Source: Candidatus Nitrosopumilus sp.
GTDB lineage: Archaea > Thermoproteota > Nitrososphaeria > Nitrososphaerales > Nitrosopumilaceae
DNA length: 50,897 nucleotides
Assembly (NCBI GenBank): GCA_028377625.1
Contig: JAONKT010000002.1
Span: 1 to 50,897 of the forward strand
Direction of reading: 5' to 3'
Below the pieces are notes generated by a model that was not told the DNA's origin, did not search any database, and saw only the letters and a program-made list of their open reading frames with translations. Of the stretch, positions 1 to 8,954 are shown one piece after another. The position numbers were made by a program, and so were the translations under genes. The first letter of the stretch is position 1. Each line of letters starts with the position of its first letter.

Positions 1-775
1 TCTTTGAAGATCTACCATATGGTAAATCTGTAACAATACCATCAAAATTATTTGAAATTTTAATCAATTCTTGAAAATCTGATTTAAAAATTTTTGATTT
101 ATAATTATTAAAGTTAAGATTTTCTTTACTTATCTCACACATTTTTTCATCAAAGTCTATTCCTATTGCATTGATACCCATAGATTCAGATTCTAGTAAT
201 GTTGTGCCTGTACCACAAAATGGATCACATAAAGTTTGCCCTTTTTTCAATCCAATTAAATTTATCATAACTCTTGTCAATTTCCAATCTAATTCATGAG
301 GATATTTTTTACTTTTTTTAGGACGTTTCATTATTACATTTTTTTCTGCAAACCCAAAAAAATTTTCTTTATTTGTAAAAATCAGATATACTGTGATATC
401 AGGATTTTTCAAATTTACTTTTGCATGAGTAAATTTTGATATCATATCACCCATAGATTTTTCCAATTCTAATGTATTCAATTGATTTGCTGATAAATTA
501 ACTACTCTGCATACAAAACTTTTTGTATTTTTTAGAACTTGAAAATTTTCTTCATCTAAAAATAATCCTGACATTTTTCTCAATATTTGTCCAGAAGTTT
601 TTACAAATGTTGCACGTTCTGAAATTTTTTTCCAATTAGTTTTTGATTGAATAATTACTAGATTTGAAATTACTTTTATTTTTGCAAATCTATCATACAT
701 TTTTACTATTGCAATTATTTCATCAATTGCAAGTTCTAAATAGTCTTTAGATAAAATAAAAAAACTTTCTGGCAT
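1..775 (-). CDS. tRNA (guanine-N2) methyltransferase, TrmG10 type (partial)
   Basis: Class I SAM-dependent methyltransferase that probably methylates N2 of a tRNA guanosine (position 10 in the archaeal TrmG10/Trm11 family). The frame runs from ATG at 775 to the window edge, so the C-terminus is missing. The first ~150 residues fit a THUMP-type RNA-binding region. They are followed by the SAM motif DPFCGTGTTLLE and, near the cut end, the catalytic motif TDLPYG (the family D/NPPY motif). Its ATG shares one base with the stop of the upstream PRPP synthetase gene (TAATG), which indicates translational coupling. The family is clear; the exact target position is inferred. Confidence 0.85.
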   Translation of the reverse strand, partial: MPESFFILSKDYLELAIDEIIAIVKMYDRFAKIKVISNLVIIQSKTNWKKISERATFVKTSGQILRKMSGLFLDEENFQVLKNTKSFVCRVVNLSANQLNTLELEKSMGDMISKFTHAKVNLKNPDITVYLIFTNKENFFGFAEKNVIMKRPKKSKKYPHELDWKLTRVMINLIGLKKGQTLCDPFCGTGTTLLESESMGINAIGIDFDEKMCEISKENLNFNNYKSKIFKSDFQELIKISNNFDGIVTDLPYGRSSK

Positions 776-1653
776 TACATTATTGCCTTTGCAATAGCCT
801 TTGAAATATCTACTTTTGATGTTTTTCCTGGAATTGTATTTGTACTAATGATATTTGTAACTCCTGCTTTCTTTATTTTCTTTTCAGCATCATTCATTAG
901 TAATGCATGCGTACATGCAACATAGATTTTTTTACATTTTTGCTTTTTAAGAAATTGTGTAGCTTTGATAATGCTACCACCTGTACTTATCATATCATCA
1001 ACTAATATTAAATCTCTATTTTTAACTTGTTTTAGATTTTTTGTTTTAATTTTTACTGTACCTGTTTTTCTACTTCTTATTTTCTCTAGTGCGATATAAT
1101 CTAAATTGAATTCCTTTGCAAATTGCCTTGCCCTTTCTTTCCCTCCTTGATCTGGTGATACAACTAAGGGATTTTTTAGCCTCAATTTCTTAAAATATCT
1201 AACCAGATCTGGAATTGCAGTAATGTTTTTTGTTTTAATCTTAAAGTAGTTTAATCCCATTACACTATGAATATCAACAACAATTATTTTTGATGCCCCT
1301 GCACCCTTGAATAATTTACCGAGTACTTTCATGGTAACTATTTCTCCTGATAGAAATTCTCTATCTTGTCTTGCATATCCCATATATGGAATTACTACAA
1401 CTACTTCTGATGAATTTTCTTTAGCTTTAGTGATTAATGATAATGCTTGAACTAAGTTAGTATCAACAGGTGGGTAAATTGATTGTACCACAATAGATTT
1501 CTTTTTTGATATTTTTCCAACTAATGTAATTTTACTTTCACCATCAGGAAATACTCTAATTTCTGATTTTACAAAATTTGCTTTAATTTTTTTAGATAAT
1601 TCTTTTGCTAAATTTTCAGAAGATTTTCCTGAAATTACTGTTAATTTACTCAA
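775..1653 (-). CDS. prs: Ribose-phosphate pyrophosphokinase (PRPP synthetase)
   Basis: Makes 5-phosphoribosyl-1-diphosphate from ribose-5-phosphate and ATP for purine, pyrimidine, NAD, His and Trp synthesis in the cytosol. The protein has 292 residues, normal for the short archaeal form. It shows the N-terminal FPDGE motif, the regulatory-flexible-loop region around YARQDRE, the metal-binding segment VVDIHS, and the PRPP loop LVDDMISTGGS near residues 215-225. The start is TTG at 1653. It overlaps the following tRNA methyltransferase by one base, and the two are probably co-transcribed. Confidence 0.95.
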   Translation of the reverse strand: MSKLTVISGKSSENLAKELSKKIKANFVKSEIRVFPDGESKITLVGKISKKKSIVVQSIYPPVDTNLVQALSLITKAKENSSEVVVVIPYMGYARQDREFLSGEIVTMKVLGKLFKGAGASKIIVVDIHSVMGLNYFKIKTKNITAIPDLVRYFKKLRLKNPLVVSPDQGGKERARQFAKEFNLDYIALEKIRSRKTGTVKIKTKNLKQVKNRDLILVDDMISTGGSIIKATQFLKKQKCKKIYVACTHALLMNDAEKKIKKAGVTNIISTNTIPGKTSKVDISKAIAKAIM

Positions 1654-1700
1654 TAAGAAAATATGATTTGAAGGGATTCTTAAGTTTTGAGAAATTATTT

Positions 1701-3434
1701 CTATTCGTCGCCTTCTCCACGACCTATATCGCCTAATCCATACTCATCAATTACTTTATTTCTAAACTCTTCTTTTTCATCAATTTCTTTTTGCTCTTTC
1801 TTTTCGTCCCCTTGATATACAGTTCTAATTGGCCATGGTATTCTAATATCATATTTCTTGAACTCTTCATACATAATCATCCTTAGATCAGTTTTTGTTT
1901 TAAACTGGGCCCCATAATCTTTAACGTATAACCACATTGAAAAATCTAATGCGGAATCGTTGAATTGATTAAATCTTACCACTGGTTGTGAAATATCTAC
2001 GTGTAAATCCTTGTCACATCCACAACTTGATTTATTTTCATCTAAGTATGAACATCTGTTTTGTCTAACTAGGTGTCTTCCTTTACCATCTTTAATTTCA
2101 ATCATGCCACGTTTTCCAATTTTTACTAAAATTGCTGCAACTTGTTTAGGATCATTAAGATATGAAACACCTACAGTAACTACTGCAGGAACAAGTTTGT
2201 TTTCTTTTGTATAGTTGATAATTTGTGCTGTTACCAATTGTCTTGTAGGAATTATTGCTACAGACTCATGTAATCCATCTCTAACATATGTAACTCTAGG
2301 AGTAATTTTATGGACATATCCATTATATCCTGACTCCAATTGCACTCTTTCACCTTCTTTGAAAATATTGTCTTTTCTGATCATTAAATATGCAAAATAA
2401 TTTTGCATTGTTTCTTGTAATGCTAAACCAATACCAATGGCAAGTCCTCCTGTTGCAGTAGCTAATACAAACAAATCTACTCCCCACCAGGATACAACTC
2501 CAAGAATTGTTGCAGCAAAAATTCCTACAGGTAAAATTTGTTTAAATGATTTAGGAATTCCTTCTCTTTTTTTACGTGCGTATCCTACTGGTCGAGAACT
2601 TGGAATTAATGGCTCAAAACCATTTAACCTTTTTTCTTCTCTCCAAATATCAATTGCAAATATTTCATCTGGTTTTGCACCAGGTTTTAATTTTCTTCCT
2701 GATTGATTATTTCCAGTAATACAATTGTTAAAATATTTTAAATATTTCTTTCTTTCAGATTCTTTCCATTTTTCAAATGGATTAGTTACTAATTTTTCAT
2801 AACTTCCAATGGGATTTCCTTTTGAAGTGCGATACTGTTCTAACTTCATGATTCCTTCTTTTGTTTTACGGAGATTTTTAAATTCTTCGTCAGTAAAATC
2901 TTCAGGTGTTATAGTTGGTGGAATCCATTTGTATAATTTATGAAAAAGATCATCATCATCTGAAAAACCTTGCATATCATACCAAACTTGAAAATCTTGT
3001 TTTTCGAGAATTGATTTATCTCGTTTTGTAAGCATGATTGGAATTAAATGAGAAATTGTATAACCAATAACCAGAATGTTGAAAGTGTTGAGAATCTTTG
3101 CAAAAGTTTCTTCAGGAGTTAATTCCATTGTTGATAAATTTGTATCATTTTCAAATAATTCTGAAGTTTGAATATATGCATTAGTTGATGAGATTAAAGC
3201 AATTGCAAAAAATGGCAATACTGCATTTTGTACAAATTTTGATAAGTGTGGTCTAGTGTAAAATATTTTTTTTGATTTTATTAATGAGGAGAATGTTCTA
3301 TATGCAGCAACAATAATTATAATTCCAACTATCATTATGATGAAAGCTAATTGAAGTGATTCTGATGACGCCAATAATTGTGAAACAGTATCAAATTCAC
3401 CAACTGAAATTTGTGAAATATCTCCTTCGGCCAT
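1701..3434 (-). CDS. MscS-family mechanosensitive channel
   Basis: Predicted small-conductance mechanosensitive channel that releases solutes on hypo-osmotic shock. The 577-residue protein has an N-terminal hydrophobic helix (about 28-48), further helices near 70-88 and 113-135, and a long hydrophilic loop (about 140-295). The conserved MscS pore and beta domain lies near 300-400, with GLALQETMQNYFAYLMI matching the TM3 pore helix pattern and a following segment on RKDNIFKEGERVQ. The C-terminal cytosolic part ends in IRIPWPIRTVY, typical of the family. A Cys-rich insert (CSYLDENKSSCGCD, near residue 460) is unusual and could bind a metal. ATG start at 3434, divergent from the aminomutase-like gene. 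Confidence 0.88.
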   Translation of the reverse strand: MAEGDISQISVGEFDTVSQLLASSESLQLAFIIMIVGIIIIVAAYRTFSSLIKSKKIFYTRPHLSKFVQNAVLPFFAIALISSTNAYIQTSELFENDTNLSTMELTPEETFAKILNTFNILVIGYTISHLIPIMLTKRDKSILEKQDFQVWYDMQGFSDDDDLFHKLYKWIPPTITPEDFTDEEFKNLRKTKEGIMKLEQYRTSKGNPIGSYEKLVTNPFEKWKESERKKYLKYFNNCITGNNQSGRKLKPGAKPDEIFAIDIWREEKRLNGFEPLIPSSRPVGYARKKREGIPKSFKQILPVGIFAATILGVVSWWGVDLFVLATATGGLAIGIGLALQETMQNYFAYLMIRKDNIFKEGERVQLESGYNGYVHKITPRVTYVRDGLHESVAIIPTRQLVTAQIINYTKENKLVPAVVTVGVSYLNDPKQVAAILVKIGKRGMIEIKDGKGRHLVRQNRCSYLDENKSSCGCDKDLHVDISQPVVRFNQFNDSALDFSMWLYVKDYGAQFKTKTDLRMIMYEEFKKYDIRIPWPIRTVYQGDEKKEQKEIDEKEEFRNKVIDEYGLGDIGRGEGDE

Positions 3435-3579
3435 AATTTGTCTTGTTACTTAGTTTAATTTTCTAGAATAAAATGTTAAGCCATTTTGATTATTTAAAAA
3501 GAAAAATTCAACAATTTTTCATTTTTTCACGCCTAGAATTGTTGTAACATTTAACAAGGGTAAGGGCACTAATTACAAA

Positions 3580-4926
3580 ATGACCTATCAAAAATCAATA
3601 TGGAAAGATACCCCTTCCATGAAATCTTATACATTATCTAACTTTCGTCAACTTCCACAAATTCAACAACTTTCTGAAGAAAAACAGTTTGAAATGGAAG
3701 TTGTAGGAAATGTTTTACCTTTTAAAGCAAATAACTATGTAGTTGAACAATTAATTGATTGGAATAATATACCAAATGATCCAATTTTTGTTTTAACATT
3801 TCCTCAAAAAGGAATGTTGAAACCTGAGCATTATGAAAAAATGTCTACTGCATTAAAAAATAATGCTGATAAAAAAGAAATAGCAACCATTGCAAATGAA
3901 ATTCGTTTACAATTAAATCCACACCCAGCAGGTCAAATGGAACTTAACGTTCCAACATTAAAAGATGGAACTAAACTCTATGGTATGCAACACAAGTACA
4001 AAGAAACTTGTCTTTTTTTCCCTAGTCAAAGTCAAACATGCCATGCATATTGTAGCTTCTGTTTTAGATGGCCACAATTTGTTGGTATGGATGAAATGAA
4101 ATTTGCAATGCAAGAAGGTGAACAACTAGTTCAATATGTTAGAGAACACCCTGAAATTACTGATGTATTATTTACTGGTGGTGATCCAATGATCATGAAA
4201 GCAAAAATTTTCTCAAAATATATTGATACTTTAATTGAAGCAAATCTTCCAAATCTTAAAACTATTAGAATTGGAACAAAAGCACTAGCATATTGGCCTT
4301 ACAAATTTTTAACAGATTCAGATTCTCAAGAAATGTTAGATATTTTTAAGAAAATCACTGATAGTGGGTTACATCTTGCATTTATGGCTCATTTTAATCA
4401 TCTAAATGAATTATCTACTGATGCTGTAAAAGATGCAATTAAAGAAGTACGAAAAACAGGGGCTCAAATTAGAACTCAATCACCGCTTTTAACACATATC
4501 AACGATGATGCAGAAATGTGGGCAAAAATGTGGACAAAACAAGTTGAATTAGGTTGTATACCATACTACATGTTTGTAGTAAGAGATACAGGGGCTCAAC
4601 ATTACTTTGGAATTTCTTTAGTTAAAGCACATGAAATTTACAAAAAAGCATATTCTTCAGTAAGTGGAATAGCAAGAACTGTTCGTGGACCAAGCATGTC
4701 TGCTACACCTGGTAAAGTCCACGTAATGGGTACTACAACTGTAAATAATGAAAAAGTAATAGTTTTGAGGTTCATACAAGGCCGAAATCCTGATTGGGTT
4801 GATATTCCATTTTTTGCAAAATATGATGAAAATGCAATTTGGTTAGACGATTTAGAACCTATTTCTGATGAAAAATTCTTTTTTGAAGAGGGCATGATGG
4901 AATTTCAAAAAACTAAACTAAATTGA
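3580..4926 (+). CDS. Lysine-2,3-aminomutase-like radical SAM/PLP enzyme, probably different substrate
   Basis: A KamA-family radical SAM enzyme that would migrate an amino group between C2 and C3 of an amino acid. The [4Fe-4S] cysteines are C154, C158 and C161 (CHAYCSFC). The SAM-binding GGDPMIM follows, and K379 in ATPGK matches the PLP lysine. Aligned by eye with clostridial lysine 2,3-aminomutase, the two aspartates that hold the lysine side chain are not present: the first site reads R335 (in VVRDTG) and the second about S374. A positive residue there would suit an acidic substrate, as in glutamate 2,3-aminomutase. A glutamine synthetase gene follows 87 bp downstream on the same strand. 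ATG start. The family is firm; the substrate is inference. Confidence 0.85.
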   Translation: MTYQKSIWKDTPSMKSYTLSNFRQLPQIQQLSEEKQFEMEVVGNVLPFKANNYVVEQLIDWNNIPNDPIFVLTFPQKGMLKPEHYEKMSTALKNNADKKEIATIANEIRLQLNPHPAGQMELNVPTLKDGTKLYGMQHKYKETCLFFPSQSQTCHAYCSFCFRWPQFVGMDEMKFAMQEGEQLVQYVREHPEITDVLFTGGDPMIMKAKIFSKYIDTLIEANLPNLKTIRIGTKALAYWPYKFLTDSDSQEMLDIFKKITDSGLHLAFMAHFNHLNELSTDAVKDAIKEVRKTGAQIRTQSPLLTHINDDAEMWAKMWTKQVELGCIPYYMFVVRDTGAQHYFGISLVKAHEIYKKAYSSVSGIARTVRGPSMSATPGKVHVMGTTTVNNEKVIVLRFIQGRNPDWVDIPFFAKYDENAIWLDDLEPISDEKFFFEEGMMEFQKTKLN

Positions 4927-5013
4927 GACTAATTACCATAAAATTTACCTGACTTGATTGACAATTCTATCTTACTAGATAATATTAGTAAAATAATTTT
5001 TAAAATACAATAA

Positions 5014-6459
5014 TTGGATACTAAACAAGTTTTACAAACTATACAAGATGAAAACATATCTTTCATTGATTTTTGGTTTGTAGATATTTTTGGTGAACTT
5101 CATAATGTTGGGATGCCAAGCTATGCAATTGATGAAAATAGTTTTGTAAACGGTCTTGAAAAATTAGATGCTAGTTCAATTGTTGGATTTAAATCTGTAA
5201 ATAATTCTGATATGATTTTAATGCCTGATCCAAATTCATTTAAAATTTTACCCAATGATTATGATCCTGGACATAGAAAAAATGCACGCATATTTTGTGA
5301 TCTTTATGATGGTAGTACAAGAAAAGAATCACGATATAATAGAGATTCTCGAGGAATTGCACATAAGGCAGCTGAAAAACTAGGAGAATTTGGTTTTACT
5401 CATACAAACTGGGGTCCAGAAATAGAATTTTTTGTTTTTGATTCCATCAATGTTTACCCATCTCCTTATGCAGCAACTCATTCCGGTGGAGGTTCTGGTT
5501 ATTCCATTGAATCTAAAGAATCACCTTGGGCTAAAGGAAATGTTAGTACTGCAATCGATATCAAAGAAGGGTATTATCCATCACAACCAAAAGATACACT
5601 TGAAGGATTTCGAAAGGATGTATGTGATGATTTGTATAATTATTTTGGAATAAAAATTGAAGCTGAACATCATGAAGTTGCAACTTCTGGTCAATGTGAA
5701 ATCAATTTAGTTTATGATGAGATGATTGGTATGGCAGATAATGTAATTGCAGTTAAAAATTTAGTTAAAGTAAAAGCTAAAAGAAAAAATAAAGTTGCAA
5801 CTTTCATGCCAAAACCAATTTTTGGTGATAATGCATCAGCTATGCATACACATCAAAGCTTATGGAAAGAAAATAGTAATGTGATGTATGATCAAGATGA
5901 TCAAGTTGCACAAATGAGTCAAACTGGTAGATACTATGTTGGTGGAATTCTAAATCATGCATCAGCATTATGTGCAATTTCAAATCCTACTACTAATTCT
6001 TACAAACGTCTCGTTCCTGGATTTGAAGCACCGGTGAATGTTTGTTGGGGATTAGCAAATCGATCTACTGCGATCAGAATTCCAATGTATAATAGAAATC
6101 AAGAAAAAAGTAAAAGGATAGAATATCGTGTGCCTGATCCAACTGCAAATATCTATCTTTTAGAGGCTGCACTACTTTTAGCAGGATTAGATGGAATTAA
6201 AAATAAAATTGATCCTGGTGATCCTATTGAAGAAAATGTATACAAACTTTCTTCAGAAAAGAAAAGAGAATATAATATTGGTTCTTTACCAGTTTCATTA
6301 AAAGGTTCATTAGATTCTCTTGCAAGTGATTCTAAATTTTTAGAACAAGTCTTTACATCTGATTTTCTAGAAACATATTCTGAATTAAAATATAAAGAAT
6401 ATACTGCATTTGCACAAACACCCACAGCTTGGGAAGTTTCAATGTATGCAGATGCATAA
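5014..6459 (+). CDS. glnA: Glutamine synthetase family protein
   Basis: ATP-dependent amidation of glutamate (or an analogue) with ammonia. It has 481 residues, in the GSI range, with the N-terminal beta-grasp followed by the catalytic domain. Visible motifs are EIEFF for metal binding, HEVATSGQCEI, the glutamate/ATP loop NPTTNSYKRLVPGFEAP, NRSTAIRIP, and RIEYRVPDPTANIYL. The canonical NGSGMH segment reads NASAMH here (residues 273-278): two glycines next to the substrate pocket have become alanine. No Tyr adenylylation site was recognised. The start is TTG at 5014. Its position after the aminomutase-like gene suggests a shared role, but primary ammonia assimilation is equally possible. Confidence 0.9.
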   Translation: MDTKQVLQTIQDENISFIDFWFVDIFGELHNVGMPSYAIDENSFVNGLEKLDASSIVGFKSVNNSDMILMPDPNSFKILPNDYDPGHRKNARIFCDLYDGSTRKESRYNRDSRGIAHKAAEKLGEFGFTHTNWGPEIEFFVFDSINVYPSPYAATHSGGGSGYSIESKESPWAKGNVSTAIDIKEGYYPSQPKDTLEGFRKDVCDDLYNYFGIKIEAEHHEVATSGQCEINLVYDEMIGMADNVIAVKNLVKVKAKRKNKVATFMPKPIFGDNASAMHTHQSLWKENSNVMYDQDDQVAQMSQTGRYYVGGILNHASALCAISNPTTNSYKRLVPGFEAPVNVCWGLANRSTAIRIPMYNRNQEKSKRIEYRVPDPTANIYLLEAALLLAGLDGIKNKIDPGDPIEENVYKLSSEKKREYNIGSLPVSLKGSLDSLASDSKFLEQVFTSDFLETYSELKYKEYTAFAQTPTAWEVSMYADA

Positions 6460-6512
6460 TTGGTACAAATCTCAAAAAGAACATTTTTAAAATTAGATTT
6501 AATTTTCTCATT

Positions 6513-7190
6513 ATGAAATATTATTTTTTGCTTCTTTCATTATTACTCATTCCAAGCTTTGCTGGAATTGCATATGGACATACAGTTGATGCAGTTGGAG
6601 AATATCGTATAGAAATCGGTTGGATGAATGAACCAGTTATGTCTGGTGAAACAAATGGTCTTGAATTGTACGTTAGTCCGATAATAGATTGTCATGATAT
6701 TTCAATACCTATGGAATGTGCAAACTCACAAGAATTCCAAAATGGAATTGAGGGATTAAAAAAATTATTGAAAATTCAATTTGTATATGATAAAACAGAA
6801 ACAATTACTTTACCTCTAGTAGCTGATCATGATATTCCGGGAAAATACTATGCTTTCATTACTCCAACTGTATCTGGATACTTTCAAGCAAATTTGATTG
6901 GGAAAATTTTAGATACGCCTGTTAACTTATCCATGCATCCACCACCAATTTCAGAAAGATCTTATATTGAATTTCCTGAATCAGCTGATCTTGCATTAAA
7001 TGAAGTAATTAATGATAATACAAAACTTGTTGAACAAATTACTTCTCTAGAAAATAGTATCAAAAATCTAGAAAATTCTAGCAATCAAATTCAGGATGAA
7101 ATAGATGGATTGTATATTATAGTAATGCCCATAGGAATAATTGGTATTATTATAGCTATAATTGCTCTATTAAAAACAAGAAAAAATTAA
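6513..7190 (+). CDS. Exported membrane-anchored protein of unknown function
   Basis: The likely start is ATG at 6513, which gives 225 residues beginning with a clear signal peptide (KYYFLLLSLLLIP, cleaved near AYG). An in-frame ATG further upstream would put 28 residues before the signal and is less likely. The mature part is a probable beta-sandwich with two cysteines (in DCHDISIPMEC). A short coiled coil follows (about 170-200, LVEQITSLENSIKNLE), then a C-terminal transmembrane helix (IIVMPIGIIGIIIAIIALL) and a TRKN tail. It therefore sits outside the cell, anchored by its C-terminus. No family is recognised with confidence. Confidence 0.8.
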   Translation: MKYYFLLLSLLLIPSFAGIAYGHTVDAVGEYRIEIGWMNEPVMSGETNGLELYVSPIIDCHDISIPMECANSQEFQNGIEGLKKLLKIQFVYDKTETITLPLVADHDIPGKYYAFITPTVSGYFQANLIGKILDTPVNLSMHPPPISERSYIEFPESADLALNEVINDNTKLVEQITSLENSIKNLENSSNQIQDEIDGLYIIVMPIGIIGIIIAIIALLKTRKN

Positions 7191-7202
7191 TTTTATGAGT
7201 AA

Positions 7203-7209
7203 TTTTTTT
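7203..7209 (+). terminator. T-run terminator after exported-protein gene
   Basis: A run of seven T follows the stop codon at 7190 by about a dozen bases. This is the usual archaeal intrinsic termination signal. No strong hairpin is seen. Confidence 0.4.
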
Positions 7210-7298
7210 ATATAATTATCCAAATCATTGATATCTTGTTATGTAATAAACTACAAGTATAGTAAAATGGGTACTGATCCTAACTAGGTTGATGAAAA

Positions 7299-8453
7299 AT
7301 GGTTGAATCTAATTATGATATTTTAGGGATTGTAGAAGGAACAACAGAGAAAGAAATTAGAGATGCATTTAGAAGATTAGCTTTACAATTTCATTCTGAT
7401 CGTGGTGGAGAAAATGAACAATTTATTAAAATTAAACAAGCATATGATGATCTAAAAATTGGAAAAAAATATCCAGACACAGATATTGAAAAAATAAAAA
7501 ACTCTAGAGTTTTTTCGGATGAAACTGAAGAAGACGTTAGAAGAAAAAATCAGATTTTAGGTCAAGAATTATCTAAAGAAATGAAAAGTGCTGAAGAATG
7601 GGTTACTGCATTAAATGAATCAAATTCTACAGCAAGTAGATTATTTGGTTCAAAAACTCTCGGTGAAATTGAATTAGAAAGAAAAGCAACTGGTACTTTG
7701 TCCATTAAAGGAAATTTTATGGCTGGAAGTTTAACTTATGATGGTCCAATAATCATGCAAGGAAGTATTACTAGTCCATCGTGGACTCAAGAATTTAAAA
7801 CCAACATACATCTAACTAAAGGAGATTTCAAATTTATTGATCCATTAGAAAATAAATATAAAATTGAAAATGGAGCTAGAATTATTGTAGATAATGGTAA
7901 TGCTGTTATTGGTAATATTTATGGTAGAAAATATAGAGTTGAGGATAAAGAAGGTAGAGTTGGAATTTTTCAAATTCAAGAACATAGAACAAGCATTTCT
8001 GCTCCAAATGGAAAAATTATTGCTGAAGATATTGTAAATACTGTTTCTCTTGATGCTGATACTATCATGGTTCTTAATGTAGAGCAGGATTCAATATTAT
8101 CTGCTCGTGAAATTTTATTTTATGGAGGGAAATTAACTTTTGATTGTATTATTAAATTAAAAGAAAATGGTACAATAAGATTTTTTGAAAATTTTTCTAT
8201 ACAGGGTTTAAGTGGAGACGCAATAATTGAATTAGAAAATGGAAAAAAAATTAGACTCTTTGATCTTAAAACTAAAAAAATCAAAGATTTATCTGATGAA
8301 TTAATTTCAAATAAAGAAAATTATTCCAAAGATGCAACTTTAGTTGGAAATGGCTTTACAATTACATATGACATGCTAAACAATCTTTCAAAAAAACCAG
8401 AAACTAAACAAAAAAGTAGTTGGTCATCAAAATTTGGATTTTCTAAAAAATAG
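7299..8453 (+). CDS. J-domain protein with repetitive beta-rich C-terminal half
   Basis: Residues 1-55 form a J-domain (YDILGI at helix I, then EIRDAFRRLALQFHSDRGG), which normally recruits and stimulates Hsp70/DnaK. The invariant HPD loop reads H32-S33-D34, so the proline is lost and DnaK stimulation may be impaired or altered. The rest is not a canonical DnaJ: there is no Gly/Phe linker and no Cys-rich zinc domain. From about residue 120 onward there are short alternating hydrophobic strands (for example TLSIKGNFMAG, GSLTYDGPIIMQGSI). These resemble a right-handed beta-helix or bactofilin-like fold. The tail is basic and Ser/Lys rich. ATG start. The J-domain is clear; the beta-helix is inference. 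Confidence 0.8.
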   Translation: MVESNYDILGIVEGTTEKEIRDAFRRLALQFHSDRGGENEQFIKIKQAYDDLKIGKKYPDTDIEKIKNSRVFSDETEEDVRRKNQILGQELSKEMKSAEEWVTALNESNSTASRLFGSKTLGEIELERKATGTLSIKGNFMAGSLTYDGPIIMQGSITSPSWTQEFKTNIHLTKGDFKFIDPLENKYKIENGARIIVDNGNAVIGNIYGRKYRVEDKEGRVGIFQIQEHRTSISAPNGKIIAEDIVNTVSLDADTIMVLNVEQDSILSAREILFYGGKLTFDCIIKLKENGTIRFFENFSIQGLSGDAIIELENGKKIRLFDLKTKKIKDLSDELISNKENYSKDATLVGNGFTITYDMLNNLSKKPETKQKSSWSSKFGFSKK

Positions 8454-8538
8454 TTAATTTTTTCCTTATTTTGATAAATTGTACATTAAGATAGAAAAAT
8501 AAAATAATAAAAAATAAATTAAAAATTGTAGAACTAAT

Positions 8539-8838
8539 CTAATCGATTAATTCAGTCCAACCTTTAACGAAGACTGAGTCTTTGTGGAGTGGAACTGGTT
8601 GTCCAACAGTAAAGTCCATTGGTCTCATCCAAAAGATTGCTTTTGTTGGGCATACACCGATGCATGCTCCATCAGTAATACATCTCTCTGGGTAAAAGAC
8701 AAATGCTTTACCTCTTTTCCAGCCTTCGACTGGTTTTACTCTAAGGACATCTGGACCAAGTGTTGTACAGATTTCGACACATAGTGCGCATCCGATACAC
8801 ATTTGTTCACTGATGTCTGGAAGTATTGCTACAGGCAT
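8539..8838 (-). CDS. Ferredoxin with two [4Fe-4S] motifs
   Basis: A small electron carrier of 99 residues. Cluster motif 1 is CIGCALCVEIC (near residues 14-24). Motif 2 is CITDGACIGVCP (near 53-64), where CxxxxxC replaces the usual CxxCxxC spacing, so one cluster may be modified or a 3Fe-4S type. The C-terminal extension ends in VFVKGWTELID. ATG start at 8838 with a good TATA element about 30 bases upstream, so a nearly leaderless mRNA is expected. The gene stands alone on its strand, and direct repeats lie upstream of the promoter. The electron partners are unknown. Confidence 0.9.
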   Translation of the reverse strand: MPVAILPDISEQMCIGCALCVEICTTLGPDVLRVKPVEGWKRGKAFVFYPERCITDGACIGVCPTKAIFWMRPMDFTVGQPVPLHKDSVFVKGWTELID

Positions 8839-8862
8839 TATAAAATTAAATCGTGATTTGAG

Positions 8863-8874
8863 CTTAATATAATT
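8863..8874 (-). promoter_or_regulatory. TATA box of the ferredoxin gene
   Basis: Read on the minus strand this is AATTATATTAAG, centred about 30 bases upstream of the ferredoxin ATG. It predicts a transcription start within a few bases of the start codon. Confidence 0.6.
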
Positions 8875-8893
8875 TTCCTAAGTTTATGATGCT

Positions 8894-8931
8894 ATAACGC
8901 TGTTTCAAATTTAATAACGTCGTTTAAAATT
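8894..8931. repeat. Two 18-bp direct repeats upstream of the ferredoxin promoter
   Basis: ATAACGCTGTTTCAAATT (8894-8911) and ATAACGTCGTTTAAAATT (8914-8931) match at 15 of 18 positions and are exactly 20 bp apart, about two helical turns. Each contains an AAC-N3-GTT dyad. They lie 20-57 bp upstream of the ferredoxin TATA box, which fits an operator for a dimeric activator. That function is inferred. Confidence 0.5.
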
Positions 8932-8954
8932 AGATCGCTTGAAATTTTATTTTA

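Noticed and set aside
2011-2706. Three plus-strand frames opposite the MscS gene
   Set aside because: They are mirror frames of the channel gene, without family motifs or promoters.
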